A DNA stretch of 44,622 nt from a virus. Positions within the stretch are counted from its first letter, which is position 1. Each line of letters starts with the position of its first letter. Position numbers and translations under genes: made by a program. This document shows, piece by piece, positions 7,345 to 15,039 of this stretch. The notes beneath the pieces were generated by a model, which was not told where the DNA came from, ran no database searches, and saw nothing but the letters and a program-made list of their open reading frames with translations. Location of the stretch: positions 1 through 44,622 of the IMG/VR virus record IMGVR_UViG_3300025770_001704, one strand, 5' to 3'.

Positions 7345-7671
7345 TTATTTGTCTTGTGAGCCACCACAGCACTCGCTAGCTTGCTCTACTTGCGGCGAGT
7401 CACCACAGCATCCACTAGCTTGCTCTACTTGCTCTGAGCCACCACAGCATCCACTAGCTTGCTCTACTTGCTCTGAGTCACCACAGCATCCACTAGCTTG
7501 CTCTACTTGCTCTGAGTCACCACAGCATCCACTAGCTTGCTCTACTTGCTCTGAGTCACCACAGCATCCACTAGCTTGCTCTACTTGCTCTGAGCCACCA
7601 CAGCACTCACTTTGTTCTGCTTTTTGCGATCCGCCACAACACTCGCCGCTTTGCTCTGTTTCATTACTCAT
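7345..7671 (-). CDS. Cys-Cys repeat protein (CCGGS/CCGDS), possible metal binder
   Basis: 108 residues from the ATG at 7671, chosen because TTGGAG lies eight bases before it; an in-frame TTG is 12 bases further up. The whole protein is eight CCG(G/D)S motifs spaced 13 residues apart in Gln/Glu/Ser-rich linkers (EQVEQASG). It has 16 cysteines, all as vicinal pairs, and no hydrophobic core, so it is probably extended and may bind soft metals (copper, zinc, arsenic, mercury) or be redox active. No known family recognised. At DNA level the repeat unit is 39 bases and nearly identical, which indicates recent expansion. A strong terminator follows directly, and it appears to be expressed as a unit with the genes upstream. 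Confidence 0.75.
   Translation of the reverse strand: MSNETEQSGECCGGSQKAEQSECCGGSEQVEQASGCCGDSEQVEQASGCCGDSEQVEQASGCCGDSEQVEQASGCCGGSEQVEQASGCCGDSPQVEQASECCGGSQDK
7358..7591. repeat. Six tandem copies of a 39-bp repeat
   Basis: Units start at 7358, 7397, 7436, 7475, 7514 and 7553, and a diverged seventh starts at 7592. Units differ at a few positions only (mostly Gly/Asp codon changes). They encode the 13-residue Cys-Cys repeat on the minus strand. There are no spacers, so this is not a CRISPR array. Confidence 0.95.
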
Positions 7672-7764
7672 AATTTGCTCCAATAGTTAGATTAAACTGT
7701 CTTGAGCAATATCATAGTCATCAAACGCAAAAAATAAAACCCATGAGTTTGAAGTTTGTGACAA

Positions 7765-8028
7765 TTATCTGGAGTCAGAAGACAAGTCTAGTTCATCAGC
7801 GAGACTGCGAGCAATTTGCTTCACCATTGCTGCGAATCTAAGATCGCTCCAGCCTTCTGCATGGCCTAGCTCAGGCTTAATATCTGTTATCAAACCTATT
7901 AAATCGTCGATTTCCATATCCGCTATATCTTCTAATTCAACTCCTTTTTCATAAGTGAGTTTGTTAATTATTCCCTCAATTGCATCTTCTTGATTTTTAT
8001 TTTCTATATATTTTAAGAATGTATCCAT
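7765..8028 (-). CDS. Small acidic hypothetical protein
   Basis: 87 residues, helical and acidic (YIENKNQEDAIEGIINKLT, then DIADMEIDDLIGLITDI). No motif recognised and no membrane segment. It starts six bases after the stop of the homing endonuclease gene, with no clear SD; ACTAAATA overlaps that stop codon at 8036-8043 and may serve as its own late box. It lies between the endonuclease and the Cys-Cys repeat gene on the same strand. Confidence 0.65.
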   Translation of the reverse strand: MDTFLKYIENKNQEDAIEGIINKLTYEKGVELEDIADMEIDDLIGLITDIKPELGHAEGWSDLRFAAMVKQIARSLADELDLSSDSR

Positions 8029-8034
8029 GATGTT

Positions 8035-9573
8035 CTATTTAGTCTTGCTAGATTTATTTCTGCAAGCCTTGCATCTGGTTGCCTTCCCATCAGATTTATG
8101 TTTGTCGTTACCAAATTTTTCAAGCGGTAACACGCCCTTGCATTCGTTGCATTGTTTTTTACCTTCTGATGCATAAGGATTGACTTTCTTCTTTTTGGGC
8201 TTAGAACCAGCTAGATGTCCTCCGTATCGCTCACAGATGTATTCGCCGTTTCTTTTGATGTTCTTCTCATAGGTGAGACGAAGAGGCTCATGGGTCTCAT
8301 TGCAGAATTCACAAAAGACTTCTACCTTGTCTTGAGCAATGTGCTTGTGGTAATGTTTGTTGGCTCGCCTTCTGTTGTTCTCTTTTTGTTTTTCAATCCA
8401 TGTAGTGTCTCCTGTTTTTTCTGCAATGAATCTTTTTGCCCAATTGATGATAGTTTTTTCACCTTTGAGTCCAGAATTCTCTTCTGTCCAAACCTCAAAT
8501 TCCCATCCATTTTCTTCAGCATGCTTAATAGAATCAGATATTTGTTTCACCACCTCTGGTTCATTTAATCTTCTTTGTGGTTTAACTTCTAAAATTATTG
8601 TTTTATCTTTATAGTTTACTTTTATGTCTGGACTTCTCCATCTGTTTTCTTCATTTTTAAAAGAATCCACACGGCTGAAACTTAGAACTTTATCATTTTG
8701 TTCTAGCAAATACAGACATCTAAGTTCATACGAAGAACCATAATATATTTCTTTTTTATTTTTATTTGATTTAAAATATCCTCTAATATGTGAGTGCTTA
8801 AACAAACCCTGTGAATGCTGGTCTGCACACTGTTTGGATCGTTCTTCTCTCCATGTTCTCTTTTTCGAATCAAGCAGATAGGTCCATCTTTTTTTTCCTC
8901 GATCCCAAATTCTTTCAAGTCCTCTTTGCTTGGCCCATTCGTATTCGGTTAAACCGCTTGGACATTTTACTGAAGATTTCTTTTGGCTCTGTTTGCTGTA
9001 TCTTGAAGAAGGATTGTTTATGTCAACATAACTGTAATCTGGTCTATAATTTTTTTCTATTGAAAATCCTAGTTTTTCATAGGTGCTTCCTGTAGTTAAT
9101 CGATTATCACTAAAGCTTATTATTTCATCATATCTTTTATCTTTACTCCATTGCACGCATTTTTTAAACAACTTACTTGAACCGCCAACGACATATGCTC
9201 CTTTCTTAAAACAAAGTCGGTCGAGCACAATTCTGTTTTGTGAAATTTGACGACTGTGTCGTCCAAGAGATACAATTCCTAACAATTCGTCATCTTTAAA
9301 TATCCCAAAATAAACCAGAGATAGCTTGTTGGTTCCTTGGATGTGATATTCTTTTAAAAACTCTCTAGCAAGGTGTTTGCTCACCTCCTTAATGATGCAC
9401 TTGCGAGCATAAATTCTTCTTTCATGTTTTCTATTGGCACCATCTATAAAATTCTGACATTGGGATCGTCTGTTTTCCCACTCATCTGAAAACAAAATAA
9501 TGTCAGCATCTGGCAAGTCTTTTGTGTTAAGGTTTTCAGGGTCTTTTATATCTAAAATAATTGTATTTTTCAT
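8035..9573 (-). CDS. Composite free-standing homing endonuclease: GNAT-like domain, PD-(D/E)XK nuclease, zinc fingers
   Basis: 512 residues from the ATG at 9573 (GGAG six bases upstream; the TTG at 9585 is less likely). Residues about 50-185 form a GNAT-like domain seen in phage endonucleases (VYFGIFKDDELLGIVSLGR, YVVGGSSKLFKKCV, STYEKLGFSIEKNYRPDYSY). Residues about 275-375 are a nuclease of the VSR/TnsA-like PD-(D/E)XK type: GSSYELRCLYLL, WRSPDIKV and TIILEVKPQ supply the E, D and E-x-K residues. The C-terminus has two zinc-finger-like parts (VFCEFCNETHEP, then CNECKGVLPLEKF...CKACRNK). This layout resembles F-type homing endonucleases of phages T5 and T4 relatives. It lies directly downstream of the major capsid gene and its terminator, a typical insertion next to a conserved gene. 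Confidence 0.82.
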   Translation of the reverse strand: MKNTIILDIKDPENLNTKDLPDADIILFSDEWENRRSQCQNFIDGANRKHERRIYARKCIIKEVSKHLAREFLKEYHIQGTNKLSLVYFGIFKDDELLGIVSLGRHSRQISQNRIVLDRLCFKKGAYVVGGSSKLFKKCVQWSKDKRYDEIISFSDNRLTTGSTYEKLGFSIEKNYRPDYSYVDINNPSSRYSKQSQKKSSVKCPSGLTEYEWAKQRGLERIWDRGKKRWTYLLDSKKRTWREERSKQCADQHSQGLFKHSHIRGYFKSNKNKKEIYYGSSYELRCLYLLEQNDKVLSFSRVDSFKNEENRWRSPDIKVNYKDKTIILEVKPQRRLNEPEVVKQISDSIKHAEENGWEFEVWTEENSGLKGEKTIINWAKRFIAEKTGDTTWIEKQKENNRRRANKHYHKHIAQDKVEVFCEFCNETHEPLRLTYEKNIKRNGEYICERYGGHLAGSKPKKKKVNPYASEGKKQCNECKGVLPLEKFGNDKHKSDGKATRCKACRNKSSKTK

Positions 9574-9641
9574 ATCGCTCTCCAAAGAAGGTGCTACTTT
9601 AACTTAGTTAGGAAGCCTTTGAAAGGGCAAATAAAAACAAA

Positions 9642-9680
9642 AAAAACTCCTGCCATTTCTGACAGGAGTTTTTGTTTTTC
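9642..9680 (-). terminator. Rho-independent terminator after the major capsid gene
   Basis: Stem AAAAACTCCTG / CAGGAGTTTTT (9642-9652 with 9663-9673), which can extend inward through a G-T pair to a six-base loop, with T-rich flanks on both strands. It sits 29 bases past the capsid stop and insulates the homing endonuclease gene from very high capsid transcription. Confidence 0.88.
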
Positions 9681-9708
9681 TTATTACGCTGCTTTCGCAA
9701 CTTTGTTA

Positions 9709-11145
9709 TTAGATAACGAAATTGGCAATAGAAAGCCTTGCGTAGAATTTACTTCCTTCTCGGAGCAATTTCTTGCCGTATCGAGTGAGGATTCCCTTAC
9801 GTGGGCAGAAGCTCTCTGGATCGAGAACAACTGGAGTCTGTGTAAGTGGAACGTATGGGCAGTAGAAGTAACCACTGTCCATGTAGCTGTCACCTTTGTA
9901 TCCCATGAGGATTTGACCTGTTGGGAAGAGAGGATCTTTGTATAGTCTCCAACGGTTGTTGACAGTACCGACGTACTGAATACCGAGAGAGCTAGTGAAA
10001 GTCTCTGAAGGTGCAGGAGCGAATCCGGCAGTAGCTGTTTCGAAGATAGAAGCAACTTCTGGGCTACATACGAGCCAGTTAGCTCCGCCACGCAATGTCT
10101 TCTTGTGGATGACGTTGCTGACTTCTACGATCTTAACGTAGAGTGACTCATACTTCTCTTTGATGGTGTCACCAAGAGCGGTATTGAAGTCCCAAGAGGC
10201 GACAGTACCAGCGTTCTGACGAAGGTCAGTAAGTACTTCACGGTCGATCTCAAGGTTGATTTCCTGAGCAAGAACTCCAGTGAGTTCAGCTTCTGCATCA
10301 AGGTTGTGCTGTGAACGAAGGTCCTGCTGTGCTTCGTATGACCAGACAGCCTTAAGCTTACGGGTCTTAGCAGAAATGTCTTCGCTTTCGACAACGAGGT
10401 TGATCTCAGGAAGATCAGGATTGCACTCCATGTTGTACTCATAAGAGACAACGGCGTTGTTTGAGCCAGGATCGCCTGACCATGTGAAAGTCATTTCACC
10501 TGTGGTGTTGTTAAGGCTAATAGCGTCAACAGTTTCAGCAGGCGTTCCGATGTCAGTGATAGTAGCTGTTCCGCTCTCGTCGATGACGAAAGTAGCAACA
10601 GCAACACCGCCATCAAAGGCAGTACCAGTAACAGTGCCAGCCAAGATTGGAGTGTGCTCCAATGGGCTAAATACAGAAGTTACGTCTCCACCAGCATCTG
10701 TGCTAGTAGATTCGTTCTGTACGAACTGGTGAGAGTAGAAGATGTCCAAGTTTGGATCACCTGATGCAGTTTGCATCAAGGAGTTTGCGTCATCTCCTGG
10801 GAAACCGCCATTGTTATCAGCACCACGGATTGCTCCTTTGTTGCTGCTGTAACGGAATCGTAGGTAATAGACCAAGCCAGTTGGGCCAAGTAAAGGCTGA
10901 ACCGATACAACCTTGTTAGCGATTAACTGGGGATAAATTCTACGAACCAGTGGAATACTGATTCTTTTAAACTGACTAACGTCTCCGGTGTCAGTTGAAG
11001 TTTCGTTGATTAGACGCTGGTTTTCCAATAGAACGGCAGTGGTGGAGCGGGTAAAGCTATCTTCAATGCCATCTAGCAAACCAGTAGTCGCCCAACGAGC
11101 CTCAAGTTGTTTTGCTTCGTTTAGCAATCTTGCATTTGCATCCAT
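9709..11145 (-). CDS. gp23: Major capsid protein, T4 gp23 family
   Basis: 478 residues, somewhat shorter than T4 gp23 (521). It forms the hexamers of the head shell. The N-terminal delta region (about 1-48) is helical, followed by GDVSQFKRISIPLVRRIYPQ (53-72), the hallmark T4-like block, then VVSVQPLLGPTGLVYYLRF (79-97). INE at 46-48 and LNE at 8-10 match the gp21 cleavage rule (I/L-x-E), so removal of the first 48 residues is likely. An inserted domain rich in Gly, Thr and Val (about 155-240) includes repeated beta-strand sequence. SD GAGAGG lies before ATG. Codon use looks better adapted (more G and C in third positions) than neighbours, as expected for the most abundant phage protein. A strong terminator follows. 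Confidence 0.96.
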   Translation of the reverse strand: MDANARLLNEAKQLEARWATTGLLDGIEDSFTRSTTAVLLENQRLINETSTDTGDVSQFKRISIPLVRRIYPQLIANKVVSVQPLLGPTGLVYYLRFRYSSNKGAIRGADNNGGFPGDDANSLMQTASGDPNLDIFYSHQFVQNESTSTDAGGDVTSVFSPLEHTPILAGTVTGTAFDGGVAVATFVIDESGTATITDIGTPAETVDAISLNNTTGEMTFTWSGDPGSNNAVVSYEYNMECNPDLPEINLVVESEDISAKTRKLKAVWSYEAQQDLRSQHNLDAEAELTGVLAQEINLEIDREVLTDLRQNAGTVASWDFNTALGDTIKEKYESLYVKIVEVSNVIHKKTLRGGANWLVCSPEVASIFETATAGFAPAPSETFTSSLGIQYVGTVNNRWRLYKDPLFPTGQILMGYKGDSYMDSGYFYCPYVPLTQTPVVLDPESFCPRKGILTRYGKKLLREGSKFYARLSIANFVI

Positions 11146-11189
11146 TATATTTAAACCTCTCTGTGTTTATTAATATGGGGTAACTAGAT

Positions 11190-12113
11190 TTATGAGTCTT
11201 TTTTGATTCCTGAAAGTACTTGCATTTGATGCAAGGTTCCTTCATCAACAAGACTTTCGACTAAGGCTCCATCGCCTTCATCGGATTCGGTATCTGCCTG
11301 ATGTTCAGCAATTACTTCAACATCATCAGTTACCTGCTTTCCTCTCCCCGTTACAGTTCCTGCCTTTTCGATTCTTTCATTCTTTTCGGTAGATGCTGCA
11401 ACTTCTTCGTGTTCACGGAGAAGGTCGCCAGCCTGTCTTAAACTTTCGTTTAATTTATTATTTTCAGTGCTTACACGGATGTTCTTAGCTTCCAACATTC
11501 GCACTTTAGATTGAAGATGTTCGTTGGCCTTGTTAACTTCATCAATTTTTGATGTAGTTGCCAAAGCAAAATCTTCGTCTGAAATGTATTCTGATACAGT
11601 TTCAACAACCCTATCGAGAGTACATTTATGTTCAACCATTCTAGGATCACTGAGAACATCCCTACGAGCCTGCTCGTAAAGTTCCTGCCCTTTGTGAGTT
11701 AAGAATTCATCAATCTTATCGATGAAGTATTCTCTCATAGAACCGAGCTTGCTTTCATACTCTTCATAGAGTGATCCTTCTAGCTCTTCGTTTTTACCAC
11801 GCTCACCTAGGAGCATCTGGTACGCTTCTTCATACCCTTCTTCAAGTGCCGTTTCGAATTCACCACGTTGTGTATCCAAACGACCACGTAAGTCAGAAAT
11901 GATAGCCCATGCCTCTTGATAACCAGTTTCAGCGGTAGACTCAGCATCTTTCAATTCATCTGATAACTCGGCGTAAGCTTCTTCCAACTTAGTGTTGAAT
12001 TCAGCTTCGATTTCGGCTTTAGCCTCGTCGAGCATCCCATTGACTGCTGAGGTAACGTCTTCGACCTGATCTTCTGGCAAGAGCTTACTTAATGCTTCTA
12101 AAATCTTATCCAT
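11190..12113 (-). CDS. gp22: Prohead core scaffold protein, T4 gp22 family
   Basis: 307 residues, almost wholly helical and very acidic, with long coiled-coil stretches (about 25-150 and 190-235), as in T4 gp22. It fills the prohead as internal scaffold and is later digested by gp21. Recognisable region: YFIDKIDEFLTHKGQELYEQ (about 130-150), conserved among T4-like gp22 proteins. The C-terminus is disordered and acidic and ends MQVLSGIKK. Its ATG overlaps the stop of the protease gene by one base (TAATG), so translation is coupled. Identification rests on position between 21 and 23, composition and that block. Confidence 0.9.
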   Translation of the reverse strand: MDKILEALSKLLPEDQVEDVTSAVNGMLDEAKAEIEAEFNTKLEEAYAELSDELKDAESTAETGYQEAWAIISDLRGRLDTQRGEFETALEEGYEEAYQMLLGERGKNEELEGSLYEEYESKLGSMREYFIDKIDEFLTHKGQELYEQARRDVLSDPRMVEHKCTLDRVVETVSEYISDEDFALATTSKIDEVNKANEHLQSKVRMLEAKNIRVSTENNKLNESLRQAGDLLREHEEVAASTEKNERIEKAGTVTGRGKQVTDDVEVIAEHQADTESDEGDGALVESLVDEGTLHQMQVLSGIKKDS

Positions 12114-12838
12114 TAGCTCAACCTCGCTTTAATATCATTAGCCTGTTTCTTAACAATGCCACCTAGACAAGCTAAGAGTAAATCTTTGCTTACCGTATCT
12201 ATGCCGCTACCCTCATTTTTAACAGTGTTTTCTGTAGCAACTGGTTGTGACATGACGCTCTCACGCCTGTTGTTTACCACCTTCTCTTGGAAAGCGGCAT
12301 GTGTACTAGGGTCAGCTACGGCATCGAACGTGATGAGCTTATAGCTTTCGCCTATTACTAAAATTCCATTCTCGTTTACTTTTCCATTCCCAACACCTCT
12401 ACTGCTAATTCCGACTCTAACACCATCGTTGATAAGTGCTTGAAGAATTTTGCCGCATGGAGTGTTAAGAATTTTTCCTTCTCCCATTAGGACGTTTCCG
12501 TCCCACCAAAGTTTTGTGACTAGATGAGAAGCATTTTCAAAGTGAACAATTGAATCTGTGGGATGATCTAACTCCCCACATAATCCACCACTTTTCATAG
12601 CCTCATCAAGTCGCTTAACGTTGCTTTCAAGTACCATTTTGGGGTACATTCGTTTGTTCTTGTTGACTGCTTCTGCTTCCTGAAACTTTCCACGGAAACT
12701 AACGCCTCCTCCTCTTCCATTTGAAGAGGAGGATTCGTGTAATTCCATTTCATTCAGAACGCAGCCCACGCCACCATAAAGTAGTTTTTCTTCATAGTAA
12801 GTACCAGGGGTACAGTCGTGTTCAAGTAGGATTTCCAT
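12113..12838 (-). CDS. gp21: Prohead core protease, T4 gp21 family
   Basis: 241 residues from the ATG at 12838 (AAGGAG seven bases upstream; an in-frame TTG six bases earlier is less likely). It is a serine protease of the prohead (herpesvirus assemblin-like fold) that cleaves capsid and core proteins after I/L-x-E during maturation. Visible features: NKNKRMYPKMVL (60-71), GELDHP (88-93, catalytic His at 92), VGISSRGVG (142-150, catalytic Ser) and FDAVADPS (about 170-178). The order protease, scaffold, capsid is the same as in T4. The region after about 185 is variable and probably autocleaved. Confidence 0.93.
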   Translation of the reverse strand: MEILLEHDCTPGTYYEEKLLYGGVGCVLNEMELHESSSSNGRGGGVSFRGKFQEAEAVNKNKRMYPKMVLESNVKRLDEAMKSGGLCGELDHPTDSIVHFENASHLVTKLWWDGNVLMGEGKILNTPCGKILQALINDGVRVGISSRGVGNGKVNENGILVIGESYKLITFDAVADPSTHAAFQEKVVNNRRESVMSQPVATENTVKNEGSGIDTVSKDLLLACLGGIVKKQANDIKARLS

Positions 12839-12861
12839 AGTCAATCTCCTTGGTTCACGAT

Positions 12862-14535
12862 TTATTCTTTAACAACTAAGCTTTTAGCTGCCACTGCTTT
12901 TGGTGCATAAGGATTTTGGAGTTGAGGCCATGTGTCCTTTGACGATACATCCATATCATCTTTGTCAGCACCCTTTTCCCCTTTCATGGTCGCATTACCA
13001 GTTTTAGGAGCATATGGGTTATTCAGAGAAGGAAATACTTCATTTCCACCAATGTTTCCCCAAGCATTTCCACTCATTTCTTTCGCTCCATCAGCCCCCT
13101 TGCCCATTTTCCAATCGCCTTGAGAAACAGGTGCGGCTGATTTGTAATCACCGGAGAAGTCACCAGATGGTGAGTATCCATGTTGTGCCTGCACGTTTAG
13201 GAATGGATGATTCCCGCTTGCATCAACATGAGATTTTTCAACCTTCCATGCATGGCTATCGATGTTGGTTTCAATAAGATAATTCAACCATTCTGCTGCT
13301 TCGTAAGCAGTTTCTAATTTAGGCTGAACTTGACCTTGGATAACTACGCCTAGCATGTTTAGGTGCTTTGCAGTTTCGGTCACTACATCTTGTTGATTCT
13401 GGTCTTTAGCCATTGAAAAAACAGATCTCAGAGATTCATAAAGATCAACAAACATTTGCATTTGCAATTGATTTGCTTCATCAACTGATGGGTAGAAGTT
13501 ATCGACAGTATTTTTGAATTCTGAGTACTTATCTTCTACAGATTCGTCTAGTTCTGTTTTAGATCCCTTTAGAATTCTTTCGACTTTATCGACGTATGCA
13601 AAGTGAGCAGTTCTCAAAATACCTTCAGCCATGAAATCGCAAGTTTGCTCATCAAAGTTTTTAGCTTGAACAGTTTCAAGTGCTGTTTTGATGGAGCCTG
13701 ATAGTTCTTCTTGAGTTAGATAGAGAACTTCAGGCCAAGTGCTTACGATTGTTTCAAGTGATTCTTCCAATCCTTCGTTATCAGAAAGATTATTTTGTCT
13801 CTTTAGATCTCCCACAGCTTTGCAGAAGTCTACGTTTTCATGAAGCGTTTTCCCTTTTGACCTCAGAACATGCACATCACTTGGGCAACAATCCCAATCA
13901 AAGGACAATACTTTGGCTTCATTTCTTAATTTGTAGTTTGGAACTTTTACGGATACCACGTTTCCTTTGTTATCGCCTTTTACACTTGTTTCTTTCATCA
14001 CAGGTGCAGCGTTTCTTGAATTGATAAAATCAAAGACATTTTCACTTAGGTTGAACCAAGGCTTTAATTGATCTTCATGGATGGTAATTTTTCCTTTGAA
14101 GTTTTTAGCTTCAAATACTTTTCTTTCTTTCTTTTTGCTACCTATAGCTTCATTAATATTTCTTTTTACGTGTGGAAGCTTCATGTAATCTAAAAAGATT
14201 TGATCAGCCTGTTCGCTTTTGTTTTCTAACAAAGCGTCAACAAGGCCACCTAAAACTTCACGACTTTTCCCTTTTTCCGAATCTGTGTCGATAGTAAGCT
14301 GCTCTATATTTTCAAAAACAACTTGGTTGTTTTTGACATCATAAGAAGTATGAATTAATTTTCCATCAATAGATTCGTAAAGAGCGTTCTGTTCACTAAA
14401 ACAATTTAGTTTCAAGTCCTCTCCCAAAGCTCTTGATAGATATGGTGCAGCTTCTTTCAACTCGAACTCGGTTGTAGAAAGTGATTCATTCTGAATACTT
14501 TCAAAAACATCATAACTGATGAGCGTTCTTTTCAT
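12862..14535 (-). CDS. Probable prohead/virion protein of unknown function with C-terminal NPYAPK repeats
   Basis: 557 residues, located between portal and prohead protease, where T4 has the small core genes 67 and 68. No homolog was recognised. N-terminal region acidic and helical; middle block CDWD-like VLSFDWDCCPSDVHVLR (about 208-224); long helices at 300-420. The C-terminal 120 residues are Gly/Asn/Pro rich and contain the same short motif twice: FPSLNNPYAPK (about 506-516) and WPQLQNPYAPK (about 537-547). Repeated C-terminal tags like this can dock a protein to a shell or be protease-released. Strong SD (TTAGGAG, six bases before ATG). Late gene context says virion or scaffold component; an internal head protein is my best guess. 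Confidence 0.75.
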   Translation of the reverse strand: MKRTLISYDVFESIQNESLSTTEFELKEAAPYLSRALGEDLKLNCFSEQNALYESIDGKLIHTSYDVKNNQVVFENIEQLTIDTDSEKGKSREVLGGLVDALLENKSEQADQIFLDYMKLPHVKRNINEAIGSKKKERKVFEAKNFKGKITIHEDQLKPWFNLSENVFDFINSRNAAPVMKETSVKGDNKGNVVSVKVPNYKLRNEAKVLSFDWDCCPSDVHVLRSKGKTLHENVDFCKAVGDLKRQNNLSDNEGLEESLETIVSTWPEVLYLTQEELSGSIKTALETVQAKNFDEQTCDFMAEGILRTAHFAYVDKVERILKGSKTELDESVEDKYSEFKNTVDNFYPSVDEANQLQMQMFVDLYESLRSVFSMAKDQNQQDVVTETAKHLNMLGVVIQGQVQPKLETAYEAAEWLNYLIETNIDSHAWKVEKSHVDASGNHPFLNVQAQHGYSPSGDFSGDYKSAAPVSQGDWKMGKGADGAKEMSGNAWGNIGGNEVFPSLNNPYAPKTGNATMKGEKGADKDDMDVSSKDTWPQLQNPYAPKAVAAKSLVVKE

Positions 14536-14697
14536 AATTGACTCCTAACATCGAATCTGAGCTTTTAATACACCCGTTAATGCGTATATAGTGTTAGACA
14601 AAAACTTTTTACTTAAGTCTGTGTCTATAATGAAACAAATACGCTATACATATAGTATGCATCAAAGAGAAAAAACAATCAAAAATGAAAGTAAATT

Positions 14698-15039
14698 ATG
14701 AAAACATGGAGAGAATACGAAGATCAAAGATCGAAGCAAGAGAGCAATGCTTCGAATGCAGGACAAGAAGCATTGGGAAATATATCATTAGACGGCAGAG
14801 GAGAAGATGCTTTATCTGTTATGTATAGGTTGGTAAACCTCGCTTGGGAAAACCATCGGAAAGAAACAAAATCTTTTTTCAACAAGCTTTCGAAAAAAGA
14901 TCCTTATATACAACAAGAGTGGGAAAAAATAGAGAAAGAAGCCGCACGTTTCGCAGGCTCAGGCTCAGATGCTGATGATGTAGTTATGATTCCAAACGCT
15001 GATAGTGGGAATGGCGACGATGAAGGAGGGGATGATTAA
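14698..15039 (+). CDS. Acidic hypothetical protein, convergent with portal gene
   Basis: 113 residues on the plus strand inside the minus-strand head module. A helical basic/acidic N-terminal part (MKTWREYEDQ, then LVNLAWENHRKETKSFFNKL at about 51-70) is followed by an acidic tail (GSGSDADD...GNGDDEGGDD). Its stop overlaps the portal stop by three bases. A 162-base gap lies upstream with several TATA-like sequences (GTATATAGTGTTAG at 14584, CTATAAT at 14624) and a possible 23-codon leader ORF at 14629 whose TGA overlaps this ATG. The start MKTWREYED resembles short proteins of T4-like phages that begin MKTFxxW. Function unknown. Confidence 0.65.
   Translation: MKTWREYEDQRSKQESNASNAGQEALGNISLDGRGEDALSVMYRLVNLAWENHRKETKSFFNKLSKKDPYIQQEWEKIEKEAARFAGSGSDADDVVMIPNADSGNGDDEGGDD

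Noticed and set aside
7349-7690. Plus-strand ORF through the 39-bp repeats
   Set aside because: Shadow of the Cys-Cys repeat gene; no SD, and the terminator fits the minus strand.
10125-10451. Minus-strand ORF inside the major capsid gene
   Set aside because: Other-frame shadow of a well-supported gp23.
14629-14700. 23-codon ORF overlapping the start at 14698
   Set aside because: It could be a leader peptide, but there is no good SD and no conservation information; kept only as a note under the 113-residue gene.
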